Shown: positions 1 through 7,204 of the stretch, one piece after another
Numbering within the stretch: position 1 is the stretch's first letter
Layout: each line of letters opens with the position of its first letter
NCBI GenBank assembly: GCA_035399245.1
Contig: DAOPIR010000034.1
Span: 1-19,024 of the forward strand
Direction of reading: 5' to 3'
DNA from: CAXXOK01 sp035399245
GTDB lineage: Bacteria > Bacillota > Clostridia > Christensenellales > Aristaeellaceae
DNA: 19,024 nt
Position numbers and translations under genes: made by a program
The notes under the pieces: generated by a model
What the model was told of the DNA's origin: nothing
The model's input: the letters and a program-made list of their open reading frames with translations, nothing else
Database searches by the model: none

Positions 1-566
1 GAGCGCAGACTGATGTTCAGCCCGTCCGGATGGTTGATCAGCCGTAAAAAACGAACGACCTGATCATAGTTCTCCAGCGGTTCCCCGCTGCCCATCAGCA
101 CCACGTGCCCGATCATTCCGCGATCACCCAGATAACGGTTTGCAAGGATTACCTGGCAAAGCATTTCCCCCGCCGTCAGATCGCGTACACAGCCGTTCAG
201 TGTGCTGGCGCAGAATTTACAGCCCATTTTACACCCGATCTGTGTGGAAATACACAGCGTGTAACCATAATGATAGTGCATCAGCACGCCTTCGATAATG
301 TTGCCGTCCAGACAGCGAAACAGAAACTTAACAGTATCATCCTGTGCGGATTCGAAGGCTCCATCAATGCTCAGCGGAAAATCCACCGTATTTCCCAGCA
401 AGGTTTCCCGCAGTGCTTTGGGCAGATTCGACATGTCCTGAAACGGCACGCCTTTATGCAGCCAGGTAAAGATCTGTTTGGCGCGATAAGACGGCTGTTT
501 CATAAATTGTAAGTATGCTTTCAGCGCTTCCGGCGAATCGCTGAGCAGTTCATGCTTGTTTTCCAT
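1..566 (-). CDS. rlmN: 23S rRNA (adenine2503-C2)-/tRNA (adenine37-C2)-methyltransferase RlmN, partial (C-terminus beyond window)
   Basis: Radical-SAM methyltransferase that in its family methylates C2 of A2503 in 23S rRNA and of A37 in some tRNAs. I read 188 residues from ATG at 566. The N-terminal helical region (about 1-45) carries the family signature YRAKQIFTWLHKGV. The radical-SAM cluster motif CxxxCxxC lies at C112, C116 and C119, and the SAM-binding GEP motif is at about 161-163, written MGSGEPLENYD where MGMGEPL is more usual. The C-terminal catalytic cysteine lies outside the window. The start is one base after the rsmB stop codon, and the GGG-rich ribosome binding site lies in the last rsmB codons, so the two are probably translationally coupled. 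It is the last visible gene of the dac-priA-def-fmt-rsmB operon. In many Bacillota the next genes are a PP2C phosphatase and a Ser/Thr kinase, but they are not visible here. Identification is firm; only the truncation limits it. Confidence 0.96.
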   Translation of the reverse strand, partial: MENKHELLSDSPEALKAYLQFMKQPSYRAKQIFTWLHKGVPFQDMSNLPKALRETLLGNTVDFPLSIDGAFESAQDDTVKFLFRCLDGNIIEGVLMHYHYGYTLCISTQIGCKMGCKFCASTLNGCVRDLTAGEMLCQVILANRYLGDRGMIGHVVLMGSGEPLENYDQVVRFLRLINHPDGLNISLR

Positions 567-567
567 G

Positions 568-1920
568 CTACGCCCTTTGCCGCTGCATTCTGGCGATAAA
601 AAACCCTTCTACATGGTCCCGATACGGCAGCAGCTGCAATCCCTGCTGGGTTTGCTCTTTGCGGAATGCTTCCGGATAGGTTTTAGGCAACGGCTGTACA
701 GAGAAAGTGGGATGATTTTGCAGAAAGTTTTGAATCTGATCGGCGTTTTCCTCCGGCAAAATAGAGCAGGTGGAGTACACCAGCGTTCCGCCGGGCTTGA
801 CATAGCGCGACACCATATCCAACAGCTGCTCCTGTGTTTTGACAATCTGCGGAATGCTTTCTTCCTGCAGGCGGTATTTTAAATCCGGTTTTTCTCCGAT
901 CACACCCAATCCCGTGCAAGGCGCGTCCAGCAGCACGGCGTCCAGCGTGCCTTCCAGATCGGTTTTGGGGGTAAGCGCGTCACGGATGGAGATACGCAGG
1001 TTTTCCAGCTTCATCCGCTTTTTCATTGCGGTAAGCAGTGCGGCGCGTTTTTCATGCACTTCCCACGCGTATACGCGGCCCGTATCCTGCATGGTTTCCG
1101 CCATATAGGCTGTTTTACCGCCCGGTGCGGCACAGGCGTCCAGCACCCGCATCCCGGGCTTTACCTGCACGGCTTCAGCCGCAAGCATGCTGGACTGCCC
1201 CTGTATGGAAAACAGTCCCTTTTGATAATCCTCGTCCAGGCCGATTTCTACCGCTCCGCCGATCAGATAGGCATGCGGCGCAATGCCACGCTGCCAAGTC
1301 CACGATTTTTGATTCAACAGCTTTTCAAACGCATCATCCGTCAGCTTCAGCATATTGGGACGGATCGTCATGCTGTGATCCTGTTTTTGATACATGATGA
1401 TCGCTTCAGCGGTTTCATTGCCGTAAATACCGATTAACTTATTCACCAGCCACATCGGCATGTTGCCCATGACATGCAAATATTGCGCAAAATCCTTTTC
1501 CCGATCCGGCCATATTATCTGCTCCTTCTGCCGTACCAGATTGCGCAGTACGGCATTTAGAAAACCGGATACGCTGTCCTTGCCTACGATTTTTGCCAGT
1601 TTGACGCCTTCGTTTACGGCTGCGCTCTCCGGAATCCGCTCATGAAACAGAATCTGGCACGCACTCAGCCGCAGGATATCGCGCATCAAAATATCCTGTG
1701 TCGGGTGTTCCATCAGGCTGTCAAGAACATAGTCAAGCTGGTCCTGTTTTTCCAGCGTTGTATATACAATACTTGTAGCTAAACGGCGGTCGTTTGGCGC
1801 AAGCCGGGTTTCCCGCAATCTGCTTTGAAGCGCCAGCGATGCATACGCTCCTTTTTCATGAATATCATGCAGTACATCCAGCGCTACCAGCCGCGCATTC
1901 GGCGGATATTTTGATTTCAT
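568..1920 (-). CDS. rsmB: 16S rRNA (cytosine967-C5)-methyltransferase RsmB
   Basis: SAM-dependent m5C methyltransferase acting on C967 (E. coli numbering) of 16S rRNA; 450 residues, close to the family norm. Residues about 1-135 form the NusB-like RNA-binding domain. The Rossmann-fold methyltransferase follows, with motif I LDACAAPGGKT at about 257-267, motif IV DAPCTGLG around 330 and motif VI VYSTCSILPEEN around 381-392. The two cysteines of the m5C mechanism (the PC and TC cysteines) are both present. The ATG start overlaps the fmt stop codon as ATGA, and the TAG stop is followed one base later by the rlmN start. The gene therefore sits between fmt and rlmN in a translationally coupled run, the usual Bacillota order. 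No anomaly seen. Confidence 0.97.
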   Translation of the reverse strand: MKSKYPPNARLVALDVLHDIHEKGAYASLALQSRLRETRLAPNDRRLATSIVYTTLEKQDQLDYVLDSLMEHPTQDILMRDILRLSACQILFHERIPESAAVNEGVKLAKIVGKDSVSGFLNAVLRNLVRQKEQIIWPDREKDFAQYLHVMGNMPMWLVNKLIGIYGNETAEAIIMYQKQDHSMTIRPNMLKLTDDAFEKLLNQKSWTWQRGIAPHAYLIGGAVEIGLDEDYQKGLFSIQGQSSMLAAEAVQVKPGMRVLDACAAPGGKTAYMAETMQDTGRVYAWEVHEKRAALLTAMKKRMKLENLRISIRDALTPKTDLEGTLDAVLLDAPCTGLGVIGEKPDLKYRLQEESIPQIVKTQEQLLDMVSRYVKPGGTLVYSTCSILPEENADQIQNFLQNHPTFSVQPLPKTYPEAFRKEQTQQGLQLLPYRDHVEGFFIARMQRQRA

Positions 1921-2858
1921 ATCGTTGCCTCTTCCAATCGTGTATTTACAGCGATCTGCCGTCCCAGCAAAAATGTTTTGGCCGGCATCCGTTTGCTGTT
2001 AGGTGCTTGGATTTCCGTAAGCTCAATCGCACCATCGCCCGTAGCGATAACCAAGCCCTGTTTGGCATCCGCAACCAGTACCGTGCCTGGAGCCGCGGAA
2101 TGGATAAACGCATACGGCTTTGCACCCCATACCTTTAGCATTCCGGCAGTGGTTTGCGCATAGGCACACGGCCACGGATTGAGCGCGCGCACCTGACAAA
2201 ACAGCGCGCGGGTCATATGTGAAAAATTCAACAGTCCCATTTCCTTGTTTAACATCGGATCATAGGTCATATCCGCTTCGGTTTGCTTTTCCCGGGAACA
2301 GTTGCCGGCTTTGAGGCGTTGCACGGTTTCCACCAGCAAAGCCGCGCCTGTGCAGGACAGCTTCTCCAGCAGGCTGCCTGCTGTATCCTGATCGGTTATC
2401 GACACTTCCCGCTTCAGCAGCATATCGCCGGTATCAATTCCCGCGTCGGTCAGCATGGTAGTTACCCCGGTTACCGCATCGTCCTGCAAGATAGCCCAGT
2501 TTACAGGCGAGCTGCCGCGATGGCGCGGCAGCAGCGAAGCATGTACGTTTACGGTACCGATTTTGGGTACATCCAGCGTCGCCTGGCTTAGTATCTGCCC
2601 AAACGCCGCTGTGACGCACAGATCCGGCGCCAGTTTTTGCAAATCCGCCAATCCGTCCACTCGTATTTTCTTGGGTTGGAATACGGGAATATCATACTGC
2701 ATTGCCAGCTGCTTTACAGGGCTCATCTGCACCTTCCCGCCGCGGCCTTTGGGCCGATCAGGCTGTGTAAACACGCCCACAACCTCGTCCGTACTGTCGA
2801 TCAGCGCCTGCAGTGAAGGCGTCGAAAACTCCGGCGTACCCATGAAAACGATTCTCAT
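1917..2858 (-). CDS. fmt: Methionyl-tRNA formyltransferase
   Basis: Transfers a formyl group from 10-formyl-tetrahydrofolate to Met-tRNA(fMet) for translation initiation; cytosolic; 313 residues, typical length. The N-terminal formyltransferase domain starts with the family signature MRIVFMGTPEFS. The active site is visible as NVHASLLPRHRGSSP, with N104 and H106, and GIDTGDML, with D142 as the third catalytic residue. The C-terminal domain (about 205-313) holds the tRNA-binding OB-like fold. The ATG overlaps the def stop codon (ATGA), and a plausible AGGA ribosome binding site lies in the last def codons, 6 bases upstream. Adjacency with def pairs addition and removal of the formyl group, a widely conserved arrangement. 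The 3' end overlaps rsmB by four bases. Confidence 0.97.
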   Translation of the reverse strand: MRIVFMGTPEFSTPSLQALIDSTDEVVGVFTQPDRPKGRGGKVQMSPVKQLAMQYDIPVFQPKKIRVDGLADLQKLAPDLCVTAAFGQILSQATLDVPKIGTVNVHASLLPRHRGSSPVNWAILQDDAVTGVTTMLTDAGIDTGDMLLKREVSITDQDTAGSLLEKLSCTGAALLVETVQRLKAGNCSREKQTEADMTYDPMLNKEMGLLNFSHMTRALFCQVRALNPWPCAYAQTTAGMLKVWGAKPYAFIHSAAPGTVLVADAKQGLVIATGDGAIELTEIQAPNSKRMPAKTFLLGRQIAVNTRLEEATI

Positions 2859-3355
2859 AATGTATCCTGCTCCTCGTTTTCGTCTTCGTCTTCCTCTTCA
2901 TCATCGGCAAAGATCTCGTGATCCATAATATCGATATATAAAACACCGTCAAGATGATCGATCTCATGGCAGAACGCGCGCGCACACAGGTCCTCGCCGG
3001 TCACCTCAAAGGTTTCACCCTTGGCATCCTGCGCTCGTACGGTTACCTTTTGCGGTCTTTTTACGTAGCCCATACGTCCGGGTACGCTCAGGCAGCCCTC
3101 CGGACCTTCCTGCTCACCCTCACGCGCGATGATCTCGGGATTGACCAGCTTATAGAGCATATCATCCACTTCCACCACGCAGCAGCGCTTGAGGATGCCC
3201 ACCTGGGGAGCGGCAAGCCCCGCGCCGTTATTGTCCCGCATGGTATCCACCATATCATCCAGCAGCATCCGCAAGCGGAAGTTGAACTTTGTAACGGGCT
3301 TGCTTTGTTTGCGCAGCTTTTCATCACCGATTGTAACAATTTTCCGTTTAGCCAT
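2855..3355 (-). CDS. def: Peptide deformylase with acidic C-terminal tail
   Basis: Metalloenzyme that removes the N-formyl group from nascent proteins; 166 residues. All three family motifs are present: GAGLAAPQ (44-51), EGCLS (86-90, metal ligand C88) and HEIDH (130-134, metal ligands H130 and H134, catalytic E131). The start is ATG at 3355, with an AGGAG ribosome binding site at 3364-3368 that shares bases with the priA stop codon. The last 16 residues form an acidic tail (11 of residues 151-162 are Asp or Glu) ending in QDTL. The tail lies outside the catalytic core and overlaps the ribosome binding region of fmt. The stop codon overlaps the fmt start as ATGA. Function is secure; a role for the tail is unknown. 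Confidence 0.97.
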   Translation of the reverse strand: MAKRKIVTIGDEKLRKQSKPVTKFNFRLRMLLDDMVDTMRDNNGAGLAAPQVGILKRCCVVEVDDMLYKLVNPEIIAREGEQEGPEGCLSVPGRMGYVKRPQKVTVRAQDAKGETFEVTGEDLCARAFCHEIDHLDGVLYIDIMDHEIFADDEEEDEDENEEQDTL

Positions 3356-3366
3356 TGTACATTCTC

Positions 3367-5607
3367 CTATAATAATGTTGTCGGGTTAAGTTCATAATAT
3401 ATCTGACACTGGTCGTCGCTTTCTGTCGCCAGTTCGGTAAGCTTCTGCAGCAGCGGCTCCGCGTCCGGATGGTCAAACATCTTCATCAGCACGTGATACC
3501 TGTATTTGCCGCGGATCATCTTAATCGGCGCTTCGTCCGCCCTGACCATCAGCACGCGCTTCTTCTGCACAGGATGGGCATCCAGATATTCCTGCATGCT
3601 TTGAAAAAGCGCTTCGTTTTTCTGCCTGACAGCATCCGCGCTTTTTCCTTCCACAAGCAGCCTGGCAAACTGAGTAAACGGCGGATACAGGCCGGTTCGT
3701 CTGCGGGCAAATTCCTGCTCGAAAAATGCGCGGTAATCCTGTGCGGCCGCCGCTATGATGCAGGGATGCTCCGGTTTGTAGGTCTGTACGATAACCTCGC
3801 CATGGTCCTCTGCCCGTCCCGCGCGGCCCGCCATCTGGGTAATGAGCTGAAAGGTTCGCTCCTGTGCGCGGTAATCCTGTATAAACAGGGACAAATCCGC
3901 CGCGATCACGCCGACAATCGTTACCTTGGGATAATCCAGCCCTTTGGCGATCATCTGCGTGCCGATCAGCACCTGCGCCTTTCCCTGCCGGAAATCGGTC
4001 AGCATGCGATAGTGCGCGTCTCGCTTCTGCGTGGTGTCGTTATCCATGCGGATGGCTTTGATATTCGGAAACAATTTATGGATTTCCTCTTCCACTTTTT
4101 GCGTGCCGCATCCGAAATAGCGGATATACTTGCTGCCGCAGCTGGGGCATACATCCGGCGGGCGCTCTGTTTTGCCGCACAGATGGCAGCGCAGCACGCC
4201 CGGCTCGCCGCTCTTTGGCTGATGCAGCGTCAGGCTGACGTCGCACTGGTCACACCGCATCACATACCCGCAACTGCGGCAGCTGACAAAGGTATGATAT
4301 CCTCTGCGGTTGATAAACAGCATTGCCTGCCGGCCGTTTTGAAAGCACTCCTTAAGCTTTTGTTGCAAAAGGCCGGATATCATGGAACGGTTGCCCGCGG
4401 CAAGCTCGCTGCGCATATCCACTACGGTTACGGCAGGCATTGGGCGGTTGAGCACACGGTTGCGCATCTCAACCAAAGTATAATCGCCGCGGCGCGCCAT
4501 TGCAAAGCTTAATATACTGGGTGTCGCGCTGGAAAGCAGGAGCGTAGCGCCTTCCCGCATGCAGCGGCTTTTGGCTACCTTACGCGCATCATAGCGCGGA
4601 TGACGGTCGCTCAGGTAGGATTGCTCATGCTCCTCGTCAATCACGATCAAGCCAAGATTTTCAAGCGGTGCAAAAATGGCCGATCGAGCGCCGATCACCA
4701 CATTGGCGTCTCCCATACGAATACGCTGCCATTCGTCCACGCGCTGCCCGTCCGTCAGGCGGCTATGCAGTACCGCGGTTTTAGGGCCGAAGCGGTTGCG
4801 GAACCATTGTACCATCTGCGGCGTCAGCGCGATTTCCGGAACCAGGATAATCGCGTTCTTCCCCATCTGCAAGGTTGTTTCCACCATGGCCAGGTAAACT
4901 TCCGTTTTGCCACTTCCCGTTACGCCATGGAGCAAAAACGCACCTTTGCCCCGCTTTAGATCCGGCAGCATGATTTCCAGCGCGTTTTTCTGCTCCCGGG
5001 TCAATGCGGGAGCCTTATTGGGCGTAAGCTCCATATCCTCATAGGGCCGCCGCATTTCCTGCTGCTCCGTTTTTTGCAAATAGCCGTCCTGCATCAGTTT
5101 TTTCACGGCATCCCCGGGGGATGATACCCATTGGGCAAGCTCCGCCATGGTGCGCGGTATACCGTCACATAAAACACGCAGCAGCATCTTCCGCTTTTGT
5201 GAGCGGCCCTGTTTTTCGATCGCTTCATTCGTATCTACCTGCTCGGCAATCGAATAATAGTCAATCTTTTTTTGCTGCGTACGTCCAGTACGCATCGCGG
5301 CCGGCAGCATAAAGCGCAGCGTTTCCGCCAGTGGGCAATGATCCTCGTTAGCCAATTCCCGGGCAAGCGCCATCATATGCGGCAGGATCGCCGGATAGGT
5401 GTCCAATACACTGGTAATGGGTTTCAATTTGTCGGGCGGCACATCGCAATCCTGCGTAATTTCCGCCACAATGCCGTCTACCTGCCGGTGGGCAAGCGGC
5501 ACGCGAACGCGCATACCATCCACAACCTGCATTCCTTCCGGAATCAGGTATGAAAACGGCTTAGCGACGTTTGAGTGGATAACATCCACGATCACATGGG
5601 CTATCAA
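3367..5607 (-). CDS. priA: Primosomal replication restart helicase PriA (TTG start)
   Basis: 3'-to-5' superfamily 2 DNA helicase that recognises stalled forks and reloads the replicative helicase; 746 residues. An N-terminal DNA-binding domain (about 1-105) is followed by the helicase core with Walker A GVTGSGKT (228-235) and DEEH box (324-327). Eight zinc-binding cysteines follow as four CxxC pairs: C443/C446, C452/C455, C474/C477 and C487/C490. Late helicase motifs include QMAGRAGR. The best start is TTG at 5607, with GAGGTG at 5615-5620 seven bases upstream; this site contains the stop codon of the preceding carboxypeptidase gene, which implies coupled translation. The 3' end lies 11 bases before def. 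All signature residues are intact. Confidence 0.97.
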   Translation of the reverse strand: MIAHVIVDVIHSNVAKPFSYLIPEGMQVVDGMRVRVPLAHRQVDGIVAEITQDCDVPPDKLKPITSVLDTYPAILPHMMALARELANEDHCPLAETLRFMLPAAMRTGRTQQKKIDYYSIAEQVDTNEAIEKQGRSQKRKMLLRVLCDGIPRTMAELAQWVSSPGDAVKKLMQDGYLQKTEQQEMRRPYEDMELTPNKAPALTREQKNALEIMLPDLKRGKGAFLLHGVTGSGKTEVYLAMVETTLQMGKNAIILVPEIALTPQMVQWFRNRFGPKTAVLHSRLTDGQRVDEWQRIRMGDANVVIGARSAIFAPLENLGLIVIDEEHEQSYLSDRHPRYDARKVAKSRCMREGATLLLSSATPSILSFAMARRGDYTLVEMRNRVLNRPMPAVTVVDMRSELAAGNRSMISGLLQQKLKECFQNGRQAMLFINRRGYHTFVSCRSCGYVMRCDQCDVSLTLHQPKSGEPGVLRCHLCGKTERPPDVCPSCGSKYIRYFGCGTQKVEEEIHKLFPNIKAIRMDNDTTQKRDAHYRMLTDFRQGKAQVLIGTQMIAKGLDYPKVTIVGVIAADLSLFIQDYRAQERTFQLITQMAGRAGRAEDHGEVIVQTYKPEHPCIIAAAAQDYRAFFEQEFARRRTGLYPPFTQFARLLVEGKSADAVRQKNEALFQSMQEYLDAHPVQKKRVLMVRADEAPIKMIRGKYRYHVLMKMFDHPDAEPLLQKLTELATESDDQCQIYYELNPTTLL

Positions 5608-5618
5608 AGCGATTCACC

Positions 5619-7106
5619 TCAACGGAAATAGCGGTTATTCGGCTTGGGAATATGGTGCTTTTTCCCGGGCTTTGTTTTCTTACGGAAAATCCTGCGAAGC
5701 AGCAGAATGATACCAATCAGCAGGAAGAACGGCCAGCCCAGCAAAAACACCATTTCCAGCGAGAACGGCGGGAACGGATTGGGATCGGCGTCGGTTTCTT
5801 CCTTGATTTCGGCAATAGTTCTGGGCGCGTTTTCGCGGCGTTCGATGGAACGCGTAGCATACAGATCGTATACGATCGCATCCCCATCGTCCGTATAATA
5901 GGTCATGGTGCCGAACACCTCGCCGGCGGTAACCGGCGCGGCAAAACTTTCGCGCGTATACTCGATCAGAACATTTTCACGCAGATTTCGGGCCATATTT
6001 TCCACTTCGCTCTGCGTTGTAACGATTTCAACGGACGTGGTGTCTGCCGTAGCGCGAATCCCAAGCTCCAAAAGCCCCAGGTTGCTGTCCTCCATCGAAT
6101 AACCCGATGTCTGCACCTCGCTTGGGTTCATTTCGTACAGTTCCATCGGCGTTACGCTGACAAACTGCGTAAACCCGTATTTCATCAGCTTTTTCGTATC
6201 GGTCCATCGTCCGTTTTTGGTGGTGTAAAATACAACCGAGATCAGCTCTACCCCGTCTTTTTCCGCCGCGCCCACATAGCAGTAACCGGCACGGTTTAGA
6301 AATCCGGTTTTAATGCCGATTGCATAGGGATAGTAATATTCGTTGTCTTCCGAAGCGTTGAGCCAGTTGGTATCGTCGCCGACCAATACTCTGGAGCCTT
6401 GAACGTTACTGCTTGGCAGATTGTACATATACGTTTTGGCAATACTGCTGAACGTATCGTTTTTCATCGCTTCCTGCGCAATTTTTGCCATATCCCTTGC
6501 GGTTGTGTAGTTGTTTACATCATCCATGCCGCTCGGATTGGCAAAGTGCGTACCTGTGCATCCGATCTTCGCCGCGGCTGCATTCATCATTTCCACAAAC
6601 GCATCCTGGCTTCCCGCCATGGCCTCGGCGATCATATTGGCGCCTTCGTTGCCGGAACGTACCATTGTGGCGTACAGGAGATCCTGAAAGTTGATTGTTT
6701 CGCCGACTTCCATGGGGATGGTGGAATAACCGCTTGGAATATTCAGCGCGGCGCTGCTCGCCGTAACGGTGGAGCTCAAGTCACCTTTTACGATTCCTAA
6801 AAATACCGTCATGATCTTCGTCGTCGATGCCGGATACATTTTATTATCTGCATTTTTCTCAAAGACCACAGTTCCGCTTTCCGCTTCAATCAGGATGGCT
6901 GATTTTGCGTACAGTTGGTCAGCGACCAAATCCTCCGGATAATTCGCATCGTATTCCGCTACACCTGCGGGGAGAGTTGGCGCAATATAATAGACAACTT
7001 CGGCGGTATCCTCCGCCAGTGCCGGGACTGAAGCGGCGCCAAGCAGCACGAAAACGGCAAACACTGCCGCAATCATGACCGGTATTCGTTTGATCTCGCG
7101 CTTCAA
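5619..7106 (-). CDS. D-alanyl-D-alanine carboxypeptidase (PBP5/DacF family), secreted and membrane-anchored
   Basis: Serine DD-carboxypeptidase (peptidase S11) that trims the terminal D-Ala from peptidoglycan stem peptides outside the cell; 495 residues. A signal peptide (1-31) has a basic start, a hydrophobic core and a likely cleavage after ALA, before EDT. The penicillin-binding motifs are complete: STTK at 94-97 (catalytic S94), SGN at 151-153 and KTG at 266-268. The C-terminal PBP5-type beta domain (about 320-425) is followed by a Pro-rich linker, a transmembrane segment (about 452-472) and a very basic tail (473-495). This is therefore a true membrane span rather than the amphipathic helix of E. 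coli PBP5. The start is TTG at 7106, with GGAGG at 7114-7118 seven bases upstream. It is the first gene of the operon with priA; the dacA/dacF symbol cannot be fixed from sequence. Confidence 0.93.
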   Translation of the reverse strand: MKREIKRIPVMIAAVFAVFVLLGAASVPALAEDTAEVVYYIAPTLPAGVAEYDANYPEDLVADQLYAKSAILIEAESGTVVFEKNADNKMYPASTTKIMTVFLGIVKGDLSSTVTASSAALNIPSGYSTIPMEVGETINFQDLLYATMVRSGNEGANMIAEAMAGSQDAFVEMMNAAAAKIGCTGTHFANPSGMDDVNNYTTARDMAKIAQEAMKNDTFSSIAKTYMYNLPSSNVQGSRVLVGDDTNWLNASEDNEYYYPYAIGIKTGFLNRAGYCYVGAAEKDGVELISVVFYTTKNGRWTDTKKLMKYGFTQFVSVTPMELYEMNPSEVQTSGYSMEDSNLGLLELGIRATADTTSVEIVTTQSEVENMARNLRENVLIEYTRESFAAPVTAGEVFGTMTYYTDDGDAIVYDLYATRSIERRENAPRTIAEIKEETDADPNPFPPFSLEMVFLLGWPFFLLIGIILLLRRIFRKKTKPGKKHHIPKPNNRYFR

Positions 7107-7141
7107 CCGCAGTCCTCCCTCACCCCGTATTGCAAGGATTG

Positions 7142-7170
7142 ATTATACCGTTTTGGGCTATGTTTGTCCA
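7142..7170 (-). promoter_or_regulatory. SigA-type promoter for the carboxypeptidase-priA-def-fmt-rsmB-rlmN operon
   Basis: On the minus strand, TGGACA (7170-7165, one mismatch to TTGACA) is followed by a 17-base spacer and a perfect TATAAT (7147-7142). Transcription would start near 7135, giving a leader of about 30 bases before the TTG start at 7106. It lies in the 98-base gap after addB, so the operon has its own promoter and need not depend on read-through from addB. I saw no terminator hairpin for addB in this gap. Confidence 0.85.
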
Positions 7171-7204
7171 ATCGTGAAGCGTGTTGTTATCGCAGCGGCA
7201 AAGA

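Noticed and set aside
3469..4512. A plus-strand open frame of about 347 codons opposite priA.
   Set aside because: It is the antisense shadow of the PriA helicase and zinc region; its composition is unlike a folded protein and it lacks a start signal.
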